Shown one piece after another: positions 48,564 through 57,022 of a stretch of 64,000 bases of DNA (its first letter is position 1; the number at the start of each line of letters is the position of its first letter). Position numbers and translations under genes: made by a program. This DNA is from Allomeiothermus silvanus DSM 9946. Lineage in GTDB: Bacteria; Deinococcota; Deinococci; Deinococcales; Thermaceae. The stretch covers positions 124,001 to 188,000 of the forward strand of contig NC_014212.1 of NCBI RefSeq assembly GCF_000092125.1, in the 5' to 3' direction. Under the pieces are notes generated by a model. That model ran no database searches and was not told the origin of the DNA. It saw only the letters and a list, made by a program, of their open reading frames with translations.

Positions 48564-49535
48564 ATGAAACGCATCGCGGTACTCACCAGCGGGGGCGATG
48601 CCCCCGGAATGAACGCGGCCATCCGGGCGGTGGTGCGAGGCGGGCTGGATCAGGGCTGGGAAGTCTTCGGGGTACGCCAGGGGTACGCCGGTTTGATCGC
48701 AGGCGAGATGAACTCGCTCTCGGCCCGCGACGTGGGCGGCATCATCCAGCAGGGTGGGACCATGCTAGGCAGCGCCCGCAGCCTGGAATTCAAGACCGAG
48801 GAAGGGCGCAAGGTGGCTTTGGCTAACCTCGAGGCCAAAGGGATCGAGGCGCTGGTGGTGATCGGTGGGAACGGCTCCCAAACCGGAGCTTACGCCCTCT
48901 CGCAGTTGGGCTTCCCGGTGGTGGGGGTGGCTTCCACCATCGACAACGACCTCTACGGATCAGAGATCACCATCGGGGTGGACACCGCCCTCAACATCGC
49001 CCTGGAAGCCATTGACCGCTTGAAAACTACAGCCTCGAGCCACCGCCGGGCCTTCTTGGTGGAGGTGATGGGGCGCGACTGCGGTTATCTGGCCCTGATG
49101 TCGGGGCTCGCCGGGGGGGCCGAGGTGGTGGTGGTTCCCGAGGTGGATACCCCCCCTGAGGAGGTCGCCGCGCGGCTCCGCGGGGCTTACGAGCGGGGCA
49201 AGGCCCACGCCATCGCGGTGGTCGCGGAGGGGGCCCGCTACGGGGCCGAGGAGCTGATGGCTTACTTCCGCGAACACCAGGCCCGGCTGGGCTTCGACCT
49301 GCGCAGTACCATCCTGGGCCACGTCCAGCGGGGCGGGATCCCGGGGGCGTTCGACCGGTTGTTGGCCACCCGGCTGGGCTTCGGAGCGGTCACCCGGTTG
49401 GCGAAGGGACAGCATGGCATCTTAATGGGTTTGCTCAAAGGAGAGATCAGCAGCACCCCCTTAGGCGAGGTGGTGGCGAGCAAGAAGCCTTTGGATGCTA
49501 GCTTGCTCGAGATGGCCTGGGTATTGGCCCAGTAG
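48564..49535 (+). CDS. pfkA: 6-phosphofructokinase-type enzyme with GGNGS motif
   Basis: 323 residues. LTSGGDAPGMNAAIRAVVRG, STIDNDLYGSEITIGVDTAL (catalytic TIDND), VEVMGRDCGYLALMSGLAGG and GHVQRGGIPGAFDRLLATRL are typical of family A. The nucleotide/Mg loop reads VVIGGNGSQTGAYA, with Asn where ATP enzymes have Asp (GGDGS). Sugar-phosphate binding looks intact, so phosphoryl donor or activity may differ. CATAAT lies 5 nt before the ATG (leaderless). Confidence 0.88.
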   Translation: MKRIAVLTSGGDAPGMNAAIRAVVRGGLDQGWEVFGVRQGYAGLIAGEMNSLSARDVGGIIQQGGTMLGSARSLEFKTEEGRKVALANLEAKGIEALVVIGGNGSQTGAYALSQLGFPVVGVASTIDNDLYGSEITIGVDTALNIALEAIDRLKTTASSHRRAFLVEVMGRDCGYLALMSGLAGGAEVVVVPEVDTPPEEVAARLRGAYERGKAHAIAVVAEGARYGAEELMAYFREHQARLGFDLRSTILGHVQRGGIPGAFDRLLATRLGFGAVTRLAKGQHGILMGLLKGEISSTPLGEVVASKKPLDASLLEMAWVLAQ

Positions 49536-49707
49536 CTTCAGGTGGGGAGCCGATCCCTGGGTCAACCCGGCAGGCCAGCCCTACCAGCATCTCGGCGATG
49601 CGTCGGCGCAAAGATTTGGCCTCGAGCTGACGTGTCGCTTCCGCTTCAGACCGGTAAGCTTCGAGTTTACGGGCGGCTTCTTCTTCAAATAAAATCCAGG
49701 GTTTCAC
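49498..49707 (-). CDS. small acidic/helical protein after the MerR gene
   Basis: 69 residues from GTG 49707 (AGGGGG 7 nt upstream); TTG 49713 would overlap the MerR stop. A charged helix (EEEAARKLEAYRSEAEATRQ) then RRRIAEMLVGLACRVDP. No family recognised. Its 3' end overlaps the 3' end of pfkA by 38 bp on the opposite strand. Likely co-translated with the MerR gene. Confidence 0.5.
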   Translation of the reverse strand: MKPWILFEEEAARKLEAYRSEAEATRQLEAKSLRRRIAEMLVGLACRVDPGIGSPPEATGPIPRPSRAS

Positions 49708-49709
49708 CT

Positions 49710-50408
49710 TCAAACCCCCTTATAGAGTTCGTCTTCGATGAGCCGCACCTGGGAGATTCGCTCCTCGATCTCGAGTTTTTTCTTCTCGAGACGCTCCCGC
49801 ACGGCTCGGTATTCCTCGCGCAACTCGTGCATGATCTCGCGGAGGCGAGCCGCTTCCTCGGCGATCTGGGTGTTCGGGTCAGGCAGCTGATTGCCGCTCC
49901 AGATGTCGGTGTGCATGTGAAGCTCGTGGTTTTTGACTTCCTGTCGTACCAAAGCGATGCCTAAAGCGCCCGTCTGCCCCGTATCGTGAGGTACTTTCTG
50001 GATCAAGTCTTTGAGTATCAGCGTGGGGTCGGTTTGACGCTGTTTTTGCTTGCGCCGAACGATCTCTTCTAGGCTCATTCCCAACTCACGCCACATCCGC
50101 ACCGTCTGGGCTTGGCGCACGTTCACAGGTTGGAAGCGGTAACGCCCTTCTACCTCCCAGGGTTCGATCAGGCCCAGCCGAATATAGTGGCGTACCGTCG
50201 AGACCGGCAGGTTAACCATTTTGGCGAAGGCTCCAATTCCGACCCCGGGGAGCTGAAAAAACGCCTGGGCATTCTCATCGGAACCCGCCAAGGCCAACAT
50301 CGCGTTTCTAAAGTTTAGGTTTTGGCGGAACACTTTGGCTTGTTCTCGGAGGATGGACTCGAACCTAGCCTTGGAAAACTTCGGTGGAAGAAACGTATCC
50401 GCTGCCAT
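49710..50408 (-). CDS. MerR-family transcriptional regulator
   Basis: 232 residues with an ~60-residue N-terminal extension before the MerR winged helix (GIGAFAKMVNLPVSTVRHYI, RYRFQPVNVRQAQTVRMWRE). The C-terminal part is a long coiled coil (IAEEAARLREIMHELREEYR, EKKKLEIEERISQ). No Cys cluster in the effector region, so not an obvious metal sensor. A 20-bp palindrome lies in its promoter region. Confidence 0.88.
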   Translation of the reverse strand: MAADTFLPPKFSKARFESILREQAKVFRQNLNFRNAMLALAGSDENAQAFFQLPGVGIGAFAKMVNLPVSTVRHYIRLGLIEPWEVEGRYRFQPVNVRQAQTVRMWRELGMSLEEIVRRKQKQRQTDPTLILKDLIQKVPHDTGQTGALGIALVRQEVKNHELHMHTDIWSGNQLPDPNTQIAEEAARLREIMHELREEYRAVRERLEKKKLEIEERISQVRLIEDELYKGV

Positions 50409-50433
50409 GGCGTGCCTCGAGCCCTATTAGGCC

Positions 50434-50453
50434 ACGTAAAGTCAACTTCACGT
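50434..50453. promoter_or_regulatory. palindrome upstream of the MerR gene, probable operator
   Basis: ACGTAAAGTCAACTTCACGT: half sites ACGTRAAG and its complement around TCAA (one mismatch). A -35-like TTGACG overlaps it on the minus strand, with TAATAG 21 bp downstream, the long spacing typical of MerR-type promoters. Confidence 0.55.
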
Positions 50454-50558
50454 CAAGCCTAGGGGGTGATATTGGCACTGTGCTGGTGGCTATCGGTGTG
50501 ACGGAGTTGCCGGGCGTGACCGTGGTGCGATTTACCGGGGTTCCCGCGCCGGGCTCGG

Positions 50559-51698
50559 TGAACCCGGACAAACACATGTGAGACTCTAAGCTGGGATAAA
50601 AAGAGGGGAACCGACCAGGAAAGGAGGTTCCCCAGGTGCAGTTTACCACCGTTGGCCGAGAGATATGGAGAGGCGCTAGACAAGCACAGAGGCTGGCCGA
50701 GGCCAACGCAAGCGACCCAGAGGTCCAGGAACGTCTGCGCAAGCTCCGACTGGTCAAAGCCCTGCGTGAAAGTAAAAAGAGCTGGAAGGAGATCCAGGAC
50801 CTGGTCGGGATCAGCCGGGCCACCTACCACCGCTGGCAAAAAGCCCTAAAAGAAAAGGGCCTGGCTGGACTCAAACCCCGCTCCCGCCGCCCTAAGCACC
50901 TGCGCACAAAGGTCCACTGGACCCCAGGGCTGCTCATTAGAATAGAAACTCTCCGCAAGGAAAACCCCACCTGGGGACGCTGGTCCATCTGGCTTACCCT
51001 CCGCAAGGAGGGTTTCCAGATGAGCGAACGCACGGTGGGGCGCATCCTGGCCTACCTGGAGAAGCACCGACGTATCGAGAGCGTGGCCGGCTACCTGGCC
51101 CGGACTCAAAGAGGGAAGCTAAAGCGAAGGGTAAACCGGCCCTACGCCAAAAGGAAGCCCCGAGGATACGAGGCCAGGGCTCCTGGGGACCTGGTCCAGG
51201 TGGACACCCTCACCCTGACCTTAGGACCGGGAAGCATGGTCAAGCACTTCTCGGCGATTGACCTCCATAGCCGGTTTGTCCTGGCGGAGGTGCACAGCCG
51301 GGCCACGGCTAAGCTTTCTGAGGGGTTCTTGTCCTTGCTTCTGGCCAGGGCCCCTTTTCCCATCCGGGCCATCCAGGTGGATGGGGGCAGCGAGTTCATG
51401 GCCGAGTTTGAGGAGGCCTGCTGTGCTCTGGGGATTGCCTTGTTTGTGCTACCGCCGAGGAGTCCTAAACTCAATGGTCACGTGGAGCGGATGCAGCGGA
51501 CCTTCAAGGAGGAGTTCTACACCCGGCCTTTGCCCACCCCGCTCAGCGAGCTGCAGGCAGAGCTGGATACCTACCTGGACTACTACAACCGCCGAAGGCC
51601 TCACATGGCCCTGGGGGGTCTTGCTCCGCTGGAGTTTTTGGCTAAGATGCAAGAGGAGTCGGTTCCTCAAAGAGTCTCAAATGTGTTGACCGATTACA
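50559..51698 (+). mobile_element. IS481-type insertion sequence, copy 2 (1140 bp)
   Basis: Same ends as copy 1 and a 5-bp target duplication CTCGG (50554-50558 and 51699-51703). Its transposase 3' end faces the tRNA-Trp promoter, whose -35 starts 5 bp after the element. Joining the flanks restores an uninterrupted sequence. The 105 bp to the left of it hold no complete gene. Confidence 0.95.
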
Positions 51699-51760
51699 CT
51701 CGGTTGCCGCCAGGAAGTTGCTATGCTAGAATCCTATGCGCCAGCGGTGTCGCTGGATAA
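50636..51760 (+). CDS. IS481-family DDE transposase, copy 2
   Basis: Undisrupted version of the transposase at 369-1604: HTH (ESKKSWKEIQDLVGISRATY), DDE core with VQVDTLTL, IQVDGGSEF, NGHVERMQRTF. The element ends at TAC-A in the codon after NVLTDY, so the stop codon (TAA after 51757) comes from flanking DNA and adds about 20 residues that overlap the tRNA-Trp promoter. Confidence 0.92.
   Translation: MQFTTVGREIWRGARQAQRLAEANASDPEVQERLRKLRLVKALRESKKSWKEIQDLVGISRATYHRWQKALKEKGLAGLKPRSRRPKHLRTKVHWTPGLLIRIETLRKENPTWGRWSIWLTLRKEGFQMSERTVGRILAYLEKHRRIESVAGYLARTQRGKLKRRVNRPYAKRKPRGYEARAPGDLVQVDTLTLTLGPGSMVKHFSAIDLHSRFVLAEVHSRATAKLSEGFLSLLLARAPFPIRAIQVDGGSEFMAEFEEACCALGIALFVLPPRSPKLNGHVERMQRTFKEEFYTRPLPTPLSELQAELDTYLDYYNRRRPHMALGGLAPLEFLAKMQEESVPQRVSNVLTDYTRLPPGSCYARILCASGVAG
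51704..51732 (+). promoter_or_regulatory. tRNA-Trp promoter
   Basis: -35 TTGCCG (51704-51709), 17-bp spacer, -10 TAGAAT (51727-51732). Start would be near 51739, about 27 nt before the mature tRNA. Confidence 0.75.
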
Positions 51761-51765
51761 ACTAA

Positions 51766-51842
51766 GGGCCGTTAGCTCAGCCCGGTAGAGCACTCGTCTC
51801 CAAAACGAGGTGTCGGAGGTTCGAATCCTTCACGGCCCGCCA
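51766..51842 (+). tRNA. tRNA-Trp (anticodon CCA)
   Basis: Acceptor stem GGGCCGT / ACGGCCC, D arm with AGCTCAGCCCGGTAGAGC, anticodon arm CTCGT-CTCCAAA-ACGAG (anticodon CCA), T loop GGTTCGAATCC, discriminator G and encoded CCA end (51840-51842). Confidence 0.97.
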
Positions 51843-52057
51843 GTATCGCAAAAATTGAACTTAGCAGCCTAAGCCTTCCTCATCAGGTCTCCCAAACAGG
51901 CTTGATGCGTGGGATGGAAACTTATACTCGTACCAACAGTGCGTGTACCTGGGTGAGCCTTTTCTAGACGAGTGGGATAGCCCATGCGGGGCAAATAAGC
52001 CCCAACTGAGGCGAAATCTATTGCCGCGTTTACTCGTACTCTGCCGATAGGCTCCTC
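51843..52057. other. intergenic region between tRNA-Trp and purA
   Basis: 215 bp without a supported gene. GGGGCAAATAAGCCCC (near 51990) forms a 5-bp hairpin without a U tract and could be a weak end signal for either side. Confidence 0.4.
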
Positions 52058-53260
52058 TTACACCCAGCTCACCGCGCCGAAAGTGTCTTCTCGGCGTGGG
52101 CTGGTGGAGAACATCACCACCGGGGTCTGAGTATATTCCTCGATCAAATCGATCAGCCGCAGGACGCTTTTGGGGAGGGCCTCGCGGGTGGAGATCCCGG
52201 CCAGTTCTCCCCAGCCCTCCAGTTCTTCGTAGCGCACCGTGCCATCGGGGCGGTGCTCGATCCCTACTTTGATTTTGGGGAAACCCGAAAGGATATCGAG
52301 CTTGGTCAGCACCAGCCCGTCAAAGCCGTTTACTTCGCAGGCATACTTGAGAAGTACCAGATCGAGCCAGCCGGTGCGCCGAGGGCGTCCGGTGGTCACC
52401 CCGAACTCGCCCCCCTTCTGCCGCAAAAATTCCGCCTCGGCTTCGGGAAGCTCGGTAGGGAAGGGGCCGTTACCCACGCGGGTGGCGTAGGCTTTGGCTA
52501 CCCCGTAAACCTTATTGATGGCCTTGTGGTTGACCCCAGCCCCCACTAGGATCCCGCCCACCGTGGGGTGCGAGCTGGTCACGTAAGGATAATCCCCATA
52601 GTTGAGGTCGAGGAGGGTGGCTTGGGCCCCCTCAAAGAGCACTTTCTTGCCGTGTTTGATGGCCTCGCGGAGCAGATGCCCAGTATCTGCGATGAAAGGA
52701 GCCAGAATATCGCGCATCCGGTGGAGGTCGGCCAGGGCTTTTTCGTGAGTGTCCCAGCCCGCTTCCTTGGTCGAGTTGGGCTTCTCGGCGAGCAGGGTTT
52801 CGACCCGCTCAGCCAGCACCGTCTCGTTTAGCAGGTCCCCGGCCCGTATGCCTACCCGCCGGGCCCGATCCGAGTAGGCCGGGCCGATGCCGCGCTTGGT
52901 GGTGCCCACGAAGTTGTTGCGGCTTTCCACCGCTTTATGGTGGGGCAGCACCAGGTGGGCCTTTTCGGAGACCAAAATTTTGGGCTCGAGGCCCTTGGCG
53001 CGAATATCGGCCAGCTCTTCGGCGAAGCGGAAAGCGTCAATCACCATTCCATCCCCCAGGACGTTGGTGGCCTGCGGATGAATGACCCCGGTGGGCAGCA
53101 GGTTCAGCTTGAAGGTCTGGCCTTGGGCCACCACGGTGTGGCCTGCGTTGGCCCCACCCTGGTAGCGCACCACGAAGTCGGCGTTTTCCGCGAGGGCATC
53201 AGTGACCTTGCCCTTGCCCTCGTCCCCCCACTGGGCTCCAATGATCGCGATCCCCGGCAT
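52058..53260 (-). CDS. purA: adenylosuccinate synthetase
   Basis: 400 residues. GTP loop QWGDEGKGKVTDALAE, GGANAGHTV, GTTKRGIGPAYSDRARR, VLFEGAQATLLDLNYGDYPY, VTTGRPRRTGWLD and LTKLDILSGF. Joins IMP and Asp in AMP synthesis. Somewhat shorter than the ~430-residue E. coli enzyme. -10 TACACT lies 8 nt before the ATG. Confidence 0.96.
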   Translation of the reverse strand: MPGIAIIGAQWGDEGKGKVTDALAENADFVVRYQGGANAGHTVVAQGQTFKLNLLPTGVIHPQATNVLGDGMVIDAFRFAEELADIRAKGLEPKILVSEKAHLVLPHHKAVESRNNFVGTTKRGIGPAYSDRARRVGIRAGDLLNETVLAERVETLLAEKPNSTKEAGWDTHEKALADLHRMRDILAPFIADTGHLLREAIKHGKKVLFEGAQATLLDLNYGDYPYVTSSHPTVGGILVGAGVNHKAINKVYGVAKAYATRVGNGPFPTELPEAEAEFLRQKGGEFGVTTGRPRRTGWLDLVLLKYACEVNGFDGLVLTKLDILSGFPKIKVGIEHRPDGTVRYEELEGWGELAGISTREALPKSVLRLIDLIEEYTQTPVVMFSTSPRREDTFGAVSWV

Positions 53261-53300
53261 ACGGGCCTAGTGTAAGGCATCCGTCCCTGAGCGTGGGCAC

Positions 53301-53879
53301 TTAGACCTCTTCGGGCACTTCTGGGACGGGGGTTCCGGCGTAGATCTGCTCGAGGCTAAGGGTGGTCTCGAGGCAGGGGATCTCTACCTCACTGCTATTG
53401 ACCAGCTCGCTCCAGACCAGGTTCCAGCGGGTTTTCTGGTATATTTCGACGCGCTTTTCTTCCTGCGAGACTAGCACGTAGGTGTTGAGGGTGGGGATTT
53501 TGAAGTAGGCCTCGAGTTTCTCTCGACGATCCTTGTCGGCGGTGGAGGGTGAAAACACCTCGAGGATGAAACAAGCTTGGTGAATTTCGTAGGGGTCTGA
53601 CTCCTCGGCGCAGCTCACGACCACGTCTGGGTAATAGTAGCGGTTGAGGACTTTGACCCAGGTTCGGACGTTGTGAAAAGCATAGCGGCAGCCTTTGGCT
53701 TTGGCCTTAGCCCTAAGAGCATCGTTGATGTTGCCGACGATATCGTTGTGTTCCTGGCTTTCTCCTACCATGGCATATACGAAGCCATCCAGGTACTCGT
53801 AGCGTAGGCCAGTCTGCTTCTCCAGCTCGAGCCACTCCTCTTTGCTGAGCCGAGCCGGGCGGGGGGCGCGTACCGACAT
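53301..53879 (-). CDS. Uma2-family (DUF820) restriction-fold nuclease
   Basis: 192 residues from ATG 53879. RLSKEEWLELEKQTGLRYEY, YLDGFVYAMVGES, NRYYYPDVVVSC (PD of the PD-(D/E)xK fold) and CFILEVFSPSTADKDRREKL (ExF/K part). The family is often multicopy; its function is not established. CATAAT lies 6 nt before the ATG (leaderless), so the longer frame is rejected. Confidence 0.88.
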   Translation of the reverse strand: MSVRAPRPARLSKEEWLELEKQTGLRYEYLDGFVYAMVGESQEHNDIVGNINDALRAKAKAKGCRYAFHNVRTWVKVLNRYYYPDVVVSCAEESDPYEIHQACFILEVFSPSTADKDRREKLEAYFKIPTLNTYVLVSQEEKRVEIYQKTRWNLVWSELVNSSEVEIPCLETTLSLEQIYAGTPVPEVPEEV

Positions 53880-53963
53880 ACCCTGATTATGCCCCAGCCG
53901 GATGAAGGCGTATACAAAACCCTTATGCATCGGCTACACTATGAAAGTTGCCGCGTTGCCATT

Positions 53964-54001
53964 CCCCCCTCGCTCTGCTCGGCGAAAGAACGCCACCCAG
54001 G
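53964..54001 (+). repeat. short GC-rich repeat in the bipA leader
   Basis: CCCCCCTCGCTCTGCTCGGC then GAAAGAACGCCACCC, a near-consensus unit of the dispersed repeat, lies between the probable bipA -10 (TACACT near 53934) and its Shine-Dalgarno, so it is probably transcribed. Confidence 0.75.
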
Positions 54002-54031
54002 GGGAGGGCAACCCAATCCCCCGGAGAAAAG

Positions 54032-55819
54032 ATGGAATTCAGAAACATCGCAATCATTGCCCACGTAGACCACGGTAAGACCACGCTGGTAGACGCCATG
54101 CTCAAGCAGGCCAAAGCCCTTAGCCGCCACGACGCGGAGGGCGAGCGGATCATGGATTCAAATGACCTCGAGCGCGAACGTGGCATCACCATCTTGGCCA
54201 AGAACACCGCTGTGGAGTGGGGTGGGGTGAAGATCAACATCGTCGATACCCCCGGCCATGCCGATTTCGGCGGCGAGGTCGAACGCGCGCTCTCCATGGT
54301 GGACGGGGTGCTCTTGTTGGTGGATGCTGCCGAAGGCCCCATGCCGCAGACCCGCTTCGTGCTCAAGAAGGCCATAGAGGCCCATCTCAAGCCCATCGTG
54401 GTAATCAACAAGGTGGATAAGCGCGACGCTCGCCCGGACGAGGTGCTGAACGAGACCTTCGACCTCATGGCCGAGCTGGGGGCCTCCAACGAGCAACTGG
54501 ACTTCCCCTACCTCTATGCGGTGGGGCGCGAGGGGGCGGCTTGGCTGGGCAGCCAGCCCAAACCCGACCTCAGCGACCTCTTCGAGACAATCCTCAAACA
54601 CATCCCAGCCCCCCATATCGAGCAGGGCGCATTCCAGCTGCGGGTGGCGAACCTCGACTACTCCGCCTACTTGGGCAAGATCGCCATCGGCAAGGTGCAT
54701 CGCGGGACGATCCGCAAAGGCCAGACCGTGCTGATCCTGGGCGAGCACGATAACCGCGAGGCCAAGGTGGCGGCGGCCTTTACCCACAAGGGCCTCGAGC
54801 GCCTCGAGGTGGACGAAGTAACCCCCGGCGACATCGTGGCTATCGCGGGCATGGAGGGCGTAGAGATCGGCGATACCCTCACCGCCAAGGAGGCCCCCGA
54901 GGCCCTGCCCCGCCTGGCGGTGGACGAGCCCACGGTGAGCATCACCCTCACCCCCAACACTTCGCCTTTCGCGGGCAAAGAGGGCAAGTTCGTCACCAGC
55001 CGCCAGATCCGCGAGCGCTTGATGAAAGAACTCGAGACCAACGTGGCCTTGCGGGTTATCGAGGTCACCCCGGATACCTTCGAACTGCACGGGCGCGGCG
55101 AGCTGCACCTCTCGGTGCTCCTCGAGACCATGCGCCGCGAGGGCTTCGAGTTCAGCGTGGGCCAACCCAGCGTGCTCCTGAAGGAGATAGATGGCCAGGT
55201 GCAAGAGCCCTACGAGTACTTAGTGGTGGACGTGCCCGAGGCTAAGTTCGGCCCGGTGATGGAGAGCCTGGGCGCCCGCAAGGCCCAGATGGTGCACATG
55301 GACCAGGGCGATGGGCGGGTTCGCGCGGATTTCATCATTCCGGCCCGGGCGCTTTTTGGCTTCCGCACCCACTTCCTCTCCATAACTGGTGGCGAGGGCA
55401 TTATGAGCCATAATTTCCACGGCTACGGGCCGCACGTGGGTGGGCTCGAGACCCGCACCACCGGAAGTGCGGTGGCGATGGAGGCAGGGGTGGCCTACGC
55501 CTACAGCCTCTACCGCTTGCAAGAGCGCATCAGCTTCTTCATCGATCCTGGCACCGAGGTCTACGTGGGCATGATCGTGGGCGAAAACTCCCGCGACAAT
55601 GACCTCAACGTCAACGTCAACATCAACAAAAAGCTCACCAATATCCGCGCTGCCGGTTCAGACGAGAACATCCGGCTCATCCCGCCGCGCAAGTTCACGC
55701 TCGAGGAGGCCCTGGAATTCCTCGCCCCGGACGAACTGCTCGAGGTCACGCCCAAGAGCCTGCGGCTTCGGAAGCGGGTGCTCGACCCTGCTGGGCGCAA
55801 GCGGGCGGAGGCCGTCTAA
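54032..55819 (+). CDS. bipA: translational GTPase BipA/TypA
   Basis: 595 residues from ATG 54032 (CCCCGGAGAAAAG upstream). G1 AHVDHGKTTLVDAML, G2 ERGITILAKN, G3 DTPGHADFGGEVERAL, G4 VINKVDKRDARPDEV; then beta barrel, two alpha-beta domains (RVIEVTPDTFELHGRGELHL) and the BipA-specific C-terminal domain (NVNINKKLTNIRAAGSDENI, LEEALEFLAPDELLEVTPKS). Ribosome-associated GTPase used under stress and in assembly. Confidence 0.96.
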   Translation: MEFRNIAIIAHVDHGKTTLVDAMLKQAKALSRHDAEGERIMDSNDLERERGITILAKNTAVEWGGVKINIVDTPGHADFGGEVERALSMVDGVLLLVDAAEGPMPQTRFVLKKAIEAHLKPIVVINKVDKRDARPDEVLNETFDLMAELGASNEQLDFPYLYAVGREGAAWLGSQPKPDLSDLFETILKHIPAPHIEQGAFQLRVANLDYSAYLGKIAIGKVHRGTIRKGQTVLILGEHDNREAKVAAAFTHKGLERLEVDEVTPGDIVAIAGMEGVEIGDTLTAKEAPEALPRLAVDEPTVSITLTPNTSPFAGKEGKFVTSRQIRERLMKELETNVALRVIEVTPDTFELHGRGELHLSVLLETMRREGFEFSVGQPSVLLKEIDGQVQEPYEYLVVDVPEAKFGPVMESLGARKAQMVHMDQGDGRVRADFIIPARALFGFRTHFLSITGGEGIMSHNFHGYGPHVGGLETRTTGSAVAMEAGVAYAYSLYRLQERISFFIDPGTEVYVGMIVGENSRDNDLNVNVNINKKLTNIRAAGSDENIRLIPPRKFTLEEALEFLAPDELLEVTPKSLRLRKRVLDPAGRKRAEAV

Positions 55820-55841
55820 ATTCTGGCATAATCGAAGGGTT

Positions 55842-56042
55842 GTGCGACGGGTGATCTTTCTCGATGACGGTGGCGTAGTTTCGCCGCCGCCCTGCATGGC
55901 GGGGCGGGCGAGGGGTGGGGTGATGGGTAACCACCGGCAGCGCTTGCTGGGTGAGTTCTTGCCATCGGTTCTGGGCGGAACCCCGGAGGGCTGGGCCGAA
56001 GCGTTAGGGCAACCGGGTTTTGGCAGGGACATCCGCCTATGA
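55842..56042 (+). pseudogene. truncated HAD-type hydrolase with an embedded repeat
   Basis: GTG 55842 starts VRRVIFLDDGG, a HAD motif I; after a 45-bp repeat (VVSPPPCMAGRARGG) the normal sequence resumes as VMGNHRQRLLGEFLPSVLGG then TPEGWAEALG. The frame ends at TGA 56040 after 66 codons, so most of the enzyme is missing. CATAAT (55828-55833) lies 8 nt upstream. The start of ywlC lies 24 bp after the stop. Confidence 0.65.
55874..55918 (+). repeat. 45-bp GC-rich repeat inside the HAD fragment
   Basis: CGTAGTTTCGCC ... GGCGAGGGGTGG, the dispersed repeat with a longer central hairpin (CGCCCTGCATGGCGGGGCG). Removing exactly these 45 bp restores DDGGVMGNH, so it entered in frame. Confidence 0.75.
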
Positions 56043-56065
56043 CCATCTGGCATAATCGGGGAGCT

Positions 56066-57022
56066 ATGGCCGTAGTGCCGACTACGCCAAGGGAGATCGA
56101 GCAGGCCGCACGGGTTATCCGGGAAGGGGGGTTGGTAGCTTTTCCTACCGAGACCGTCTACGGGCTTGGGGCCAACGCCTTGGATGCCTCTGCCGTGGCC
56201 CGCATCTTTGAGGCTAAGCGGCGGCCCAGCCTCGACCCGCTGATCGTCCACGTAGCCGACCGAGCGATGCTCCTTCGGGTAGCGCGGGAAGTGCCTCCCC
56301 AGGTGGAACCCTTGATGGAAAAATTCTGGCCGGGGCCGCTCACTTTGGTGCTGCCCAAAGCCGAAGCCGTGCCGGGGATCGTCACCTCGGGGCTGCCCAC
56401 CGTGGCGGTGCGGATGCCCGCCCACCCGGTCGCGCTCGAGCTGATCCGCCAGGCCGGCCTCCCCATCGCTGCGCCGAGCGCTAACCCCTTCGGCTACCTG
56501 AGCCCGACCCGCGCCGAGCACGTCGAGCGGATGCTGGGGGAGGCGGTGGACCTGATCCTGGACGGGGGGCCGACCCTCTACGGGGTGGAGTCTACCATCC
56601 TGCTGCTGGCCGAAAAGCCGGTGGTGCTGCGCCACGGAGCGATCCCCTTAGAGGAACTCGAGTCTATTTTGGGGCGGGTAGAACTCCGGGTGGGGGAGAG
56701 CGTACGGCCACTGGTCCCCGGCCAGCTCCCGCAGCACTATGCTCCGCGCACCCCCATCCAGGTGGCCCGACCCGACGAGGTGCCTAAGGAACTCCGCAAG
56801 CAGTCGGGGTATCTGGCTTTCCGGGACGTGCCCAAGGGTTTCAAGATAGTCAAGGTGCTCTCCCCCACCGGGGATCTCCGTGAGGCTGCGGCCCATCTCT
56901 TCGAGGCCCTGCACCAACTCGACCGGCTGGGCTTGCCCGCCATCTACGCTGAACCCGTTCCCGAAGAAGGTTTGGGGCGGGCCATCATGGACCGCTTGCG
57001 CCGGGCGACGGTGAGAGATTAG
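56066..57022 (+). CDS. ywlC: L-threonylcarbamoyladenylate synthase
   Basis: 318 residues from ATG 56066, the long Sua5/YwlC type: YrdC domain (GGLVAFPTETVYGLGANALD, FEAKRRPSLDPLIVHVAD, FWPGPLTLVL, PIAAPSANPFGYLSPTRAEH) and a C-terminal Sua5 domain (LPQHYAPRTPIQVARPDEV). Makes the threonylcarbamoyl-AMP used for t6A37 of tRNA. CATAAT lies 9 nt before the ATG. Confidence 0.94.
   Translation: MAVVPTTPREIEQAARVIREGGLVAFPTETVYGLGANALDASAVARIFEAKRRPSLDPLIVHVADRAMLLRVAREVPPQVEPLMEKFWPGPLTLVLPKAEAVPGIVTSGLPTVAVRMPAHPVALELIRQAGLPIAAPSANPFGYLSPTRAEHVERMLGEAVDLILDGGPTLYGVESTILLLAEKPVVLRHGAIPLEELESILGRVELRVGESVRPLVPGQLPQHYAPRTPIQVARPDEVPKELRKQSGYLAFRDVPKGFKIVKVLSPTGDLREAAAHLFEALHQLDRLGLPAIYAEPVPEEGLGRAIMDRLRRATVRD

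Noticed and set aside
50459-50580. Open plus-strand remnant (GTVLVAIGVTELPGVTVVRF) left of IS481 copy 2
   Set aside because: Joining the flanks of the IS gives a short continuation to a stop, but there is no start or recognisable family; too weak to call a pseudogene.
51766-51842. tRNA-Trp as an integration (att) site
   Set aside because: No partial repeat of the tRNA 3' end and no integrase in the flanking DNA; the nearby IS inserted upstream with its own 5-bp duplication.
54158-55204. 348-codon minus-strand frame opposite bipA
   Set aside because: Shadow of a highly conserved gene in GC-rich DNA.
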